Shown here: piece by piece, positions 1-7,400 of the stretch
Layout of the letters: the number at the start of each line of letters is the position of its first letter
Position numbering within the stretch: the first letter of the stretch is position 1
Assembly (NCBI GenBank): GCA_016845285.1
Contig: JAERSX010000079.1
Location: forward strand, 1 to 7,904
DNA length: 7,904 nt
DNA from: Deltaproteobacteria bacterium
Lineage (GTDB): Bacteria > Myxococcota_A > UBA796 > UBA2385
Reading direction: 5' to 3'
Position numbers and translations under genes: made by a program
The notes under the pieces: model-generated
What the model saw: only the letters and a program-made list of their open reading frames with translations
Database searches by the model: none
What the model was told of the DNA's origin: nothing

Positions 1-471
1 GCCTTCGGCAGCCGCCAGGCCACCGTGCACTTCACCCCGGGCCACACGCGCGGCCACATCTGCTACCACTTCGCCGAGGATCAAGCTCTGTTCTGCGGCG
101 ACGTCATCTTCGCCATGGGCTGTGGCCGCCTGTTCGAGGGCACGCCCGCCCAGATGTGGGACAGCTTCCGCCGCTTGCGCGACCTGCCGCCCGAGACACG
201 GGTGTACTGCGCCCACGAGTACACCCAGTCCAACGGTCGCTTCGCCCGCACCGTGGAGCCCGACAACCTCGACCTTCAGACACGCTGTGCCGAGGTGGCG
301 GCCATGCGGGAACGGGGCGAGGCCACGGTTCCCTCCACCCTCGCCCAGGAGCGAGCCACCAACCCCTTCATGCGGGTCGATCTCCCTGCGCTACAGCGCG
401 CCGTGGGCATGCTCGGCGCAGCGCCAGCCGAGGTCTTCGGTGAGATCAGGCGCCGCAAGGACAGCTTCTGA
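1..471 (+). CDS. gloB: Hydroxyacylglutathione hydrolase (glyoxalase II), C-terminal part
   Basis: Glyoxalase II hydrolyses S-D-lactoylglutathione to D-lactate and glutathione, the second step of cytosolic methylglyoxal detoxification. The frame is open from base 1, so the gene starts outside the window; 156 codons remain of a family usually near 250 residues. The missing part should hold the THxHxDH metal motif. Numbering from base 1, visible marks are PGHTRGH with metal ligand H15, the bridging aspartate D34 in CGDVIFAMGCGRLFEGT, and CAHEYTQSN with metal ligand H72. The HAGH C-terminal domain follows, with PSTLAQE-x3-NPFMR (111-125) and the family ending FGEIRRRKDSF, whose basic residues contact glutathione in characterised enzymes. 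All expected residues in this half are intact, so it looks functional. The TGA at 469-471 touches the GTG of the next gene. The family call is firm; the substrate is taken from the family. Confidence 0.95.
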   Translation, partial: AFGSRQATVHFTPGHTRGHICYHFAEDQALFCGDVIFAMGCGRLFEGTPAQMWDSFRRLRDLPPETRVYCAHEYTQSNGRFARTVEPDNLDLQTRCAEVAAMRERGEATVPSTLAQERATNPFMRVDLPALQRAVGMLGAAPAEVFGEIRRRKDSF

Positions 472-1170
472 GTGCGGGCCTTACCTCTCATCCTGGCCGC
501 CTGCACCGGTCCCCCTGTGGACGGCGTGAGCCCCTCCGCTCCGGCTGCTGACGATGGTGTCGCCCGGGCGGAGCTACAGCTCTCGCTGCCGCTGTCCGAG
601 CCGGAGCGCTTCGGCTCGGTGCTGGGCGTAGACCACGACCCAGAGGTCCAAGACGAGGGCATCGGCCAGCTGGTCTGCCTCGACTATGCGGAGCGAAGCT
701 TCCCCCACTGCTACGACGAGCACCTGGGCACAGACTACGTCCTGCAGGGTGGCTTCGACGCCATGGATGCAGGCAGCAGCCCCATCATCGCGGCCGCCCC
801 CGGCGTGGTCATTCTCGCCGACGATGGCCACTACGATCGGTGCCATGGCGACCTCTCGACCGGAGGCAACGACTGCGATGGCTACGAGATGAACGCCAAC
901 GAGGTCACGCTGCTCCACGAGTCTGGACACACCACCCGCTACCTCCACATGAAGATGGACTCGGTCGCGGTGGTAGAGGGCGACGAGGTCGAGCGCGGAG
1001 ATCTCCTCGGCCTCGTCGGGTCGAGTGGAAACAGCTTCACTCCCCACCTCCACCTCCAGGTCCACGGTCCCGACGAGGTGGTCGTCGACCCCTACGCTGG
1101 GCAGCTCTCCCAGGCCGAGACCTACTGGTGCGATCAAGGGGACGCAGACGACCTTCCGGGCGGGTGTTAG
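472..1170 (+). CDS. M23-family (LytM/peptidoglycan endopeptidase-like) lipoprotein
   Basis: This is a predicted zinc metallopeptidase of the M23/LytM family, whose members cut peptide cross-links in peptidoglycan. Of its 232 residues, 1-11 (MRALPLILAAC) look like a very short lipoprotein signal with lipobox LAAC and lipidated C11. Residues 12-45 are a Pro/Ala/Asp-rich linker. The peptidase domain spans about 80-210 with every LytM ligand present: H84 and D88 (HLGTD), H159 (YLHM), and H192/H194 (HLHLQV). Six further cysteines (69, 80, 124, 135, 220, 232) could form disulfides; C124 and C135 lie in an acidic loop and C232 is the last residue. The GTG start is forced: the preceding codon is the gloB stop in the same frame, and an AAGGA at 457-461 lies ten bases upstream. 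The ten-residue leader is shorter than usual, so export or lipidation is less sure than the catalytic domain. All metal ligands are present, so it is probably active. Confidence 0.85.
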   Translation: MRALPLILAACTGPPVDGVSPSAPAADDGVARAELQLSLPLSEPERFGSVLGVDHDPEVQDEGIGQLVCLDYAERSFPHCYDEHLGTDYVLQGGFDAMDAGSSPIIAAAPGVVILADDGHYDRCHGDLSTGGNDCDGYEMNANEVTLLHESGHTTRYLHMKMDSVAVVEGDEVERGDLLGLVGSSGNSFTPHLHLQVHGPDEVVVDPYAGQLSQAETYWCDQGDADDLPGGC

Positions 1171-1207
1171 GCCGCAACCGTGCCCTCTGGGCCAGGCAGG
1201 AAGGGCC

Positions 1208-2014
1208 GTGCAGGAAGAAATCGTCTCCCAGCTGAGCGCAATCGGGCTCACCCGCAACGAGGCACTGGCCTACCTCACCCTCCTCGAGAGCGACGAGGCC
1301 GAGGGCACCACTGGCTACGAGGTCGCCAGCCGGTCTGGCATCCCGCGCAGTGCGGTCTACACCGTGCTCCGCCGCCTGGAGGTGCAGGGCGCCGCCTTCT
1401 GCACGGGCGACAAGCCGGCACGCTACCTGCCGACCGATCCCAAGCGCTTCATCGACCAGATCCGCACCACCACCACCACCCGCCTCGAGCGCCTCGGCAG
1501 CTCGCTGGCCACCGTCCCCAAGCGCGCCCAGCCCGAGCCGGTGTGGGTGGTGAGTCGATACGAAGAGGTCCTAGGGCGACTGGAGAGCATGATCCGGCGC
1601 GCCCAGCGGTCCATCGCCATCTCCGCATGGGCACGCGAGCTCGAGCGACTGGCCCCCGCCTTCGCCGCCGTGGCCGATCGCCGCCTGCACCAGGTGCTCC
1701 ACAGCCCCGATCACCTGGCCTCACCGCCGCCGGGGTTTGCCTGCTGGATGGGCGATGCGGGAGCCCACAGCGGCACCGCGCGCTGGGCCCACAAGGCCCT
1801 GGTGGTGGTGGATGGCACCGAGGCCTACATCGGCGGCGCCGAGCCGGCCGCGGACAACGCCGGCGTCTGGACCTCCAACCCCTCGCTCGTCGACGTGGCC
1901 ACCAACCACATCATCCTGGACATCACCTTGCTGGCGCGCGCCACGGGTCGGGATCCGAGCGCAGACGTCGGGCCCATGATCCGGCCCGAGCTGCCACCGG
2001 CCACCTCGGGATGA
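1208..2014 (+). CDS. TrmB-family transcriptional regulator with PLD-like sensor domain
   Basis: This is a predicted DNA-binding regulator of 268 residues. Residues 5-80 form a TrmB-type winged helix-turn-helix: IGLTRNEALAYLTLL, then the recognition segment ASRSGIPRSAVYTVLRRLE (40-58), then the wing ending ARYLPTDPKRF. Residues 83-100 are a linker helix containing five threonines. Residues 110-245 match the PLD-like sugar-binding middle domain of TrmB proteins: PVWVVSRYEEVLGRLESMI, ISAWARELERL, and HKALVVVDGTEAYIGG (195-210). The last piece is a degenerate PLD HKD motif, with H195, D202 and G209 in register but lysine shifted to 196, so no phosphodiesterase activity is expected. The GTG at 1208 is chosen because it sits just before the HTH and follows AGGAAGG (1198-1204); an in-frame ATG at 1025 lies deep inside the previous gene. 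Its ATGA overlap with the phosphatase gene suggests that the pair is co-expressed. Characterised TrmB proteins sense sugars; the effector here is unknown. Confidence 0.85.
   Translation: MQEEIVSQLSAIGLTRNEALAYLTLLESDEAEGTTGYEVASRSGIPRSAVYTVLRRLEVQGAAFCTGDKPARYLPTDPKRFIDQIRTTTTTRLERLGSSLATVPKRAQPEPVWVVSRYEEVLGRLESMIRRAQRSIAISAWARELERLAPAFAAVADRRLHQVLHSPDHLASPPPGFACWMGDAGAHSGTARWAHKALVVVDGTEAYIGGAEPAADNAGVWTSNPSLVDVATNHIILDITLLARATGRDPSADVGPMIRPELPPATSG
1466..1480 (+). repeat. (ACC)5 trinucleotide repeat inside the regulator gene
   Basis: Five perfect ACC units encode T87-T91, in the linker between the DNA-binding and sensor domains of the TrmB-like protein. Gain or loss of units would keep the reading frame and change only linker length. 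The tract is short and could reflect threonine codon bias in a GC-rich genome. Confidence 0.6.
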
Positions 2015-2853
2015 CCTGGCCCACAGGTCTGGATCCCAACGAGGTCGAGGCTTGTATGCGCGAGGCCGCGGAGCGCTTCGTCCTGCCTCGATTCCTGGCC
2101 CTGCGCCCGAGTGAGATCCACCGAAAGTGGGGGCACCTGCGAGACCTGGTGACCGAGGCCGACCTCGAAGCCGAGGCCTGGCTGGGTCCGGCTCTGCAGG
2201 AGCTCCTCCCCGGCAGTCGGGTGGTGGGTGAGGAGGCTGTCGCGGCCGACGCCAGTGTCCTCGATGCCCTGAGCGGCGAGGCCCCCGTCTGGGTGCTGGA
2301 TCCCGTGGACGGGACCCGCAACTTCACCCGAGGGAGGAAGACCTTCTGCGTCATCGTGGCACTGGTTCAGCGCGGGGAGACCCTCGGTGCCTGGATCCAT
2401 GAGCCCATGGCGGAGCGCACGGTTCACGCCCGGATCGGCCAGGGTGCCTGGTCCACGGGTGGAGACGCTCCCACGCGCCTCCAGGTCGACACCACCGCGC
2501 CCATGGAGCGCTGGCAGGTCCTCATCCGCGGCCGCGCGGGCGGGCCACTGGTCCGGTTCCGCGCCCGACGAGCCTTCGGGGCCCTGATCGACGACCACTG
2601 CGCAGGCATCGAGCACATCGGCCTCGCCAGCGGACGACTCCACGCCGCCCTCTACACCCACATCAAGCCCTGGGACCACGCGGCAGGCGTGCTCGTGCAC
2701 AGAGAGGCCGGCGGCCACGTCGCCCATCTCGATGGGCGCCCGTACCGCCCCACCGGCATCCACGAGGGCTTGCTCCTCGCCCCGTCTCCGGCCACCTGGA
2801 GGGCGGCCCGCGACGCGCTCCTCCGTGGCAGAGTGGCGAGGGCATCAGAGTAG
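2011..2853 (+). CDS. Inositol monophosphatase-family phosphatase
   Basis: This is a 280-residue soluble Mg2+-dependent phosphatase of the IMPase superfamily (SuhB, CysQ and HisN-type enzymes), which remove phosphate from inositol monophosphates, nucleotide bisphosphates or histidinol phosphate. Family motifs appear in order and intact: VTEAD (47-51), GEE with metal-binding E74/E75, DPVDGTRNF (97-105) with D97, D100, G101 and T102, and WDHAAG (221-226) with D222. There is no signal peptide, so it should be cytoplasmic. Length and motif spacing are normal for the family. The ATG at 2011 overlaps the regulator's TGA as ATGA, with only a weak TCGGG before it, so translation probably depends on the upstream gene. 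The same frame stays open back to 1180, but that stretch is the shadow of the regulator and not an N-terminal extension. The motif set alone does not separate inositol phosphate from other substrates, so I give no gene symbol. Confidence 0.9.
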   Translation: MTWPTGLDPNEVEACMREAAERFVLPRFLALRPSEIHRKWGHLRDLVTEADLEAEAWLGPALQELLPGSRVVGEEAVAADASVLDALSGEAPVWVLDPVDGTRNFTRGRKTFCVIVALVQRGETLGAWIHEPMAERTVHARIGQGAWSTGGDAPTRLQVDTTAPMERWQVLIRGRAGGPLVRFRARRAFGALIDDHCAGIEHIGLASGRLHAALYTHIKPWDHAAGVLVHREAGGHVAHLDGRPYRPTGIHEGLLLAPSPATWRAARDALLRGRVARASE

Positions 2854-2860
2854 AACTACC

Positions 2861-2884
2861 TTCGAAGGCTGATGCTCCTTCGGA
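2861..2884 (+). other. Small hairpin in the leader of the DUF2330 gene
   Basis: CGAAGG (2863-2868) pairs with CCTTCG (2877-2882) around an eight-base loop, extended by one G-U and one A-U pair to 2861/2884. It sits just after the phosphatase stop and a few bases before the GGAG ribosome-binding site (2887-2890) of the next gene. No T tract follows, so it is unlikely to be an intrinsic terminator. It may be a transcript leader structure or chance. Confidence 0.3.
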
Positions 2885-2896
2885 CTGGAGACACGC

Positions 2897-4258
2897 ATGG
2901 GCTCCCTCCTCGTCACCCTGGCCCTCGGCGGGAGCGGCCAGGCCCATGGCTTCTGCGGCACCTACATCGGCTCTGCTGGCAGCTCACTGACCAACGCCCG
3001 CAGCGAAGTCATCATCAGCCGAAGCGACGAGCAGACCACCCTGACCATGGCCAACGACGTGGGCAGCGACGTCGCTGACTTCGCCATGCTGGTCCCGGTG
3101 CCCGAGGTCCTCGAGGCCGATGACGTCACGCTCGTCGACAAGGACGTGTTGCGCCGAATCGACACCTACACGGCGCCGCGGCTCGTCTCCTACACCTGCT
3201 CCAGCTTCTACGGCTCCGGTGACTCCGGCTGGCACCACGGCGGGCAGCGCAGTCGCGGCTGCTTCAGAGGCTGTGGAGTGGGCGACAAGGGCAGCAGCTT
3301 CAGCGACACCGCCTCCGGAGCCGCTCAAGACACGGGTCCGTCCTGGGCCGATGCCATCGAGGTCGAGAGCAGCTTTGCCGTGGGCGAGTACGAGATCGAG
3401 GTGATCAGCGCGGACACCGCAGAGGCCCTGATCGCCTGGGCAGACGACCAGGGCTACGCCATCGCCGAAGACGCCGAGGAGGTGTTGGCCCGCTACATCG
3501 AGGCCGGCGTCTACTTCTTCGCCGCCAAGGTGTCTCTCGAGTCCTTGCCAGCGGACAACCCCTTCCTCTCACCCCTGCAGTTCAGCTACGCGTCGCCGGT
3601 CATGACCCTGCCCATCTCGCTGGGGGCCCTGAACGCAGACGGCGAGCAGGACCTCGTGGTCACCGTCATCAATGACTACAGCGAGGGTCAGGCGCACATC
3701 TCGAACATGTCGGAACGTGAGGTCTTGGACGAGTGCATGTGGTCACCGGTGGGTGAGGAGGCGTTTGCCGACCTCTACAGCCAACAACTCGACGCCAGCT
3801 TCAGCGCGGCCGACGACGGCGAGGGAGGATGGGTCCTCGAGTACGGCTGGGACGGCGGGAAGTGCGACCCCTGCCCCGATCCAGGCTTCCTCAGCGACGA
3901 GGATCTCTCCTCGGTGGGATGGCTCCGCGGAAGCACCGAGGCCTACGTGAGCCGCCTTCGCGTGCGCTACACACCCGAGCAGGCCGCCGACGATCTCGTC
4001 TTCTACCACTCGAACATCACCGACCAGACCCAGACCCGCTTCATCCAGTACAACCAGCAGCTCGAGGTCGAATTCCCCATCTGTGGGGAAGGCTGGATCA
4101 CCGACGATCCCGGGAGCTGTGATGACGACGAGGCCTCGGCGACGCGTGAATCCGCCACCCCCAACAGACGCCTCGGCCCGCTCTCCGGAGTGCTCGGGTT
4201 CATCACCCTGGTGGGCGCGGTCAGCCTCACCCGCCGCCGCCAGGGCGCGAAGAGGTAG
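2897..4258 (+). CDS. Exported DUF2330 protein with C-terminal hydrophobic/arginine tail
   Basis: This 453-residue protein belongs to the DUF2330 family, whose function is unknown. Residues 1-16 are a short hydrophobic export signal lacking an N-terminal basic residue; cleavage after GQA would leave HGFCGTYIG, like other family members. Diagnostic stretches are TLTMANDVGSDVADFAMLVPVP (49-69, with one residue either side), LRRIDTYTAPRLVSYTC (85-101), LNADGEQDLVVTVIND (245-260), CDPC (323-326) and LRVRYTPEQAADDLVFY (354-370). Residues 106-145 are a Gly/His/Ser-rich insert with C122 and C126. The tail has a hydrophobic segment (about 428-444) then TRRRQGAKR, resembling the TM-plus-arginine part of sorting-type C-terminal anchors, but without the adjacent Cys of a classical MYXO-CTERM. 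Nine cysteines remain after export. GGAG at 2887-2890 is six bases before the ATG, and an in-frame TGA at 2870-2872 limits extension. It is probably attached to the cell envelope, facing outward. Confidence 0.88.
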   Translation: MGSLLVTLALGGSGQAHGFCGTYIGSAGSSLTNARSEVIISRSDEQTTLTMANDVGSDVADFAMLVPVPEVLEADDVTLVDKDVLRRIDTYTAPRLVSYTCSSFYGSGDSGWHHGGQRSRGCFRGCGVGDKGSSFSDTASGAAQDTGPSWADAIEVESSFAVGEYEIEVISADTAEALIAWADDQGYAIAEDAEEVLARYIEAGVYFFAAKVSLESLPADNPFLSPLQFSYASPVMTLPISLGALNADGEQDLVVTVINDYSEGQAHISNMSEREVLDECMWSPVGEEAFADLYSQQLDASFSAADDGEGGWVLEYGWDGGKCDPCPDPGFLSDEDLSSVGWLRGSTEAYVSRLRVRYTPEQAADDLVFYHSNITDQTQTRFIQYNQQLEVEFPICGEGWITDDPGSCDDDEASATRESATPNRRLGPLSGVLGFITLVGAVSLTRRRQGAKR

Positions 4259-4294
4259 GGGGCCAGCAGGTCCAGACCAACCTTGACGATCCCA

Positions 4295-4326
4295 CGCAGC
4301 GAGCCCGGGGAGCGAGGCCCGCTGCG
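4295..4326 (+). terminator. GC-rich hairpin after the DUF2330 gene (possible terminator)
   Basis: CGCAGCG (4295-4301) pairs perfectly with CGCTGCG (4320-4326); after one mismatch, three further pairs form (4303-4305 with 4316-4318) around a ten-base loop. It begins 36 bases after the DUF2330 stop codon. No T-run follows, so it does not meet the standard intrinsic terminator pattern. It may instead protect the 3' end of the message. Confidence 0.35.
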
Positions 4327-4394
4327 GGGTGAACAACTGGCCTGCGTGCTCCCACTTCATGGCAGGAAGGCTACCTGTGGGACCCATGTGGGGC

Positions 4395-4445
4395 CCAGGC
4401 ATAGAGACAAGGGAATGACACCGCACTCCCGTCGGCCTGGATAGC
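4395..4445 (+). promoter_or_regulatory. Weak promoter-like elements and inverted repeat before the M1-like gene
   Basis: The 226-base gap before the M1-like gene holds no credible gene. ATGACA (4415-4420) is one base off a -35 hexamer, with GATAGC (4440-4445) as a poor -10 at 19-base spacing. An inverted repeat, CCAGGC (4395-4400) and GCCTGG (4435-4440), encloses a smaller GGGA/TCCC pair (4411-4414, 4427-4430). The spacing and -10 are poor, so this is only a place to look for a transcription start. Confidence 0.2.
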
Positions 4446-4484
4446 TTCCCCCCGCGCGCTCGGCGCTGCGACTTCGAGGTATGC

Positions 4485-7400
4485 ATGTCCCGCTGGAAGG
4501 TCCCCTCTGCCCTGATCTGCGCGATGGCACTCGTCGCCTCCACCCCCCAGGCCGTCGCGGAAGATGCCCAGGCTCCCATCCCACAGGAGGCCCTCGACGA
4601 GTGGTGGTCCGCGGCCGGCAAGCTCTGGACCAGCTCGACCGCCTACCAGGTGGAGGATGTGCGCTTCCGGGACGGCGTGTGCAGCCTCCACTTCAAGAGC
4701 GGCTCCTTCATCCCGGTGTACTCGGGCCGCCTTCCGGTCTCCGAGCGCCTCGTCGGCGTGGTCTTCCAGGGCGAAGGCACCATGCGAGTGCAGTTCCCCG
4801 AGCGCTCGGATGCCTGGCGCTTCGCCAACCACATGGTGATGCGGGCCGATCAAGACCCCGCCGAGTACGGCGCGCTCGCCCACGCCGGCGCATCCTACGA
4901 GACCAACATCGACCGTGGCCTCATCCTGTCCGCCGACCCGAAGGTCCGAAAGCTCCTGGTGGACCAGGAGCCCTATGGCTCGGGCGTGATCATCCGAGAA
5001 GGAAAGGGCCAGCTGAACGAGGAGTACATCATCACCGACAAGCGCGGCGGGCTGATCGCCAAGCTCACCGCGACCAACCTGTTGCCGAACCGGCGCGAGC
5101 TGCTCGTGAAGTCCGGACTGGACCCGAGCGCCATGCTCCGCCAGGACCGCCTGCTCAACGAGGAGTTCGGCCTCCCTGGCCGCTACCTCCGCGGCATCAT
5201 GGACTTCCACACCGACGACGCCTACCGCATCGCCAGCCAGACCGGAAAGGTGCTCGCCCCCGGCGGCTACGACGAGTGGCTGACCTGCTTCCGGGATGGT
5301 CTGGATCAGGCGGAGTCCGGCTACAAGAGCATCGCCTTCTCGCACGGCATCGACACCGACGACAACCGGCGCTGGGAGCGCTTCAGCGGCCAGCCCTATG
5401 CCGACCCCGACGCAGGAGAATTCAAGGGCGCGCCGGTGCGCATGGACGCCGTGGCCGCTGACGCCACCGTGACGGCCCAGCCGGCAAAGAGAGGGCTGGT
5501 CATGAAGGTGCAGGTCGAGAGCACCATCGAGCTGCGCGCGGTGGGCGGCAACCTCCAGTACGCCATGCTGAGCCTGCCTGTGGGTGGGGCCCTCGACGAC
5601 AGCTTCGATCTGGACCAGCTGGCCCTCGCGGATGGCCGCCCCGTCTCCGCGGTTGCGCTCCGAGAGGACCTCAGCTGGGGCAAGCTCAAGGCGTCCTTGA
5701 GCAGCGCCTCCTCCGAGGCTTCGTCGCTGAGCGATCTCGGCTCGGACTCGGTCAGCGTGGGCGGCGACAGCGCCGGCGGGCTCAGCACCGGCGAGTCCAT
5801 CAGCGCAGACACGAGCGACAGCAACGGCCCCATCTCCACGATGGCCGACCTGTTCGAGAACGACTCGGTCTACGACTCCGAGGGCTACAGCCAGCAAGAG
5901 CGCAAGCAGGAGATCCTGGTGGTGCTCCCAGAGCCGGTCATGGAGGGCGACACCGTCGAGCTGGCTCTCGACTGGCATGCCACATGGAAGTACGCCAACT
6001 GGTCGACCGGCAACCAGGTCCTCGGTACCACCACCGGGCCCCAGCGCTTCCTCCCGGAGCTGCTGCCCAGCCAGGGCGGCACCCGCTGGGACTTCAAGGT
6101 CCGCGTCGGCACGCCCGGTGTGAGCCTCCGGTCCCGCTCCGTCGCGCTCTCGGGCGACACCGTGCGCGAGTGGGTGGATGAAGACATGTGGCCCTGGGTG
6201 GAGGCAGAAGGCGTCGACGCCCGCTCACCCACGGTGGCCATCGGTCAGTGGCAAGACCTCAACGATCCCCCTGCCCTCGGCCTTCCCGCTGTGCGCGTCC
6301 ACCTCGCAGGAACCCACGTCGCCTACCTGGAGCAATTCCCACCCGAGGCGCGCCGCGTCGTGAGCTACCTGCAGCGCTTCCTCCCCGCCTACCCCCAGGC
6401 GGAGGTGGAGATCTACCAGGGGCCCTCGACCTTCCAGTCCACGGCTCTGCGGCGTGGAATGCGGACCTCGGTTCACGGCCTGGTGGGTGTGAGCACCGTC
6501 AAGACCAATGCCGTGGGCGACACCAGCGAGCTCGAGAGCCAGAACCAGTACCTGTCGCAGACCATGATCGCGCGGCAGATCACAAGCCAGTACTGGGGGC
6601 AGCTCATCGCCCCAGCCACCGCCCGCGACCTCTGGCTGCCTGATGCCCTGTCCGATGCGTACGCAGCCTTCTACATTCGGAGCGCCTTCGGCAACGAGGC
6701 CTACGAGGACCGGATGAAGGCCGTGCGTGGCCTCATCGAGAAGGTGGGTGAGCGTGAGGGCCAGACGGACAAGGCCGAGGCGGTGCGCAACCGGCGCTTC
6801 CTCTCGCTCACCGGTGCCACCGACCTCAGCGACATCAACCCGAAGTTGCTCAAAGAGTACGGCCTCTACGTGCTGGGTGACATGGTGCGGCTCCGCATCG
6901 GCGACCAGCCCTACTTCTTCGCCCTCGACCGCCTTGCCGAGCGCAAGTCGGGCCAGCGGGTCACCACCGACGAGCTGCAACAGGCCTTCGAGAGTGCCAG
7001 CGGGCAGAACCTGTCCGAGTTCTTCGACTACTGGGTACACGGTGGCTACCTGCCCGAGATCACCGTCGAGACGCGCATCGAGGAGCAGGCGGACGGCAAG
7101 CGTCGGGTCCACGGCTGCATCTTGAGCGACATCCCCTTCGGACGCTTCGAGATCCCCATTCAGGTGAGCGACACCCCCGATCACCCCGAGTGGTCCGACC
7201 CGAAGGAGGCAAAGTCGGGTCGGAACAGCGTGAAGACCAAGGACGACAAGGACGGCACCGCCAACGATCGGAGCGTGAGCGCCCTGGTGGACGTGGACGA
7301 TGGTCGCGGCCACTTCATCGTGCCGGATCGGGTGGGCGAGGTCACCGTGGAGGCGGACCCCCTGGCGTTGGTGCTGGCCTACGAACGCAAGGTGAAGGAG

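Noticed and set aside
1025..1207. Earlier ATG start for the TrmB-like regulator
   Set aside because: It would lie inside the M23 gene and add about 61 Thr/Pro/Arg-rich residues before the HTH with no family counterpart. The GTG at 1208 has a purine-rich site in front.
1463..1482. CRISPR or tandem-repeat array around the ACC repeats
   Set aside because: Only five trinucleotide units are present, within a coding linker, with no spacer-repeat structure.
1180..2010. Long N-terminal extension of the phosphatase from a GTG at 1180
   Set aside because: The 277 codons before 2011 are rich in Arg, Gly, Pro and His and overlap the well-supported regulator in another frame. The phosphatase family start fits ATG 2011.
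1825..2763. Open frame of 312 codons on the - strand over the phosphatase
   Set aside because: It is antisense to two genes with intact catalytic or binding motifs and has no recognisable domain itself.
4481..5461. Alternative ATG at 4481 giving a 326-codon frame
   Set aside because: The product is Arg/Pro/Gly-rich out-of-frame translation of the M1-like gene. The ATG four bases later opens the frame with a proper signal peptide.
4371..5978. Open frame of 535 codons on the - strand
   Set aside because: It lies antisense to the M1-like gene, whose signal peptide, ribosome-binding site and M1 signatures are clear. The translation shows no recognisable motif and is the kind of shadow frame common in GC-rich DNA.
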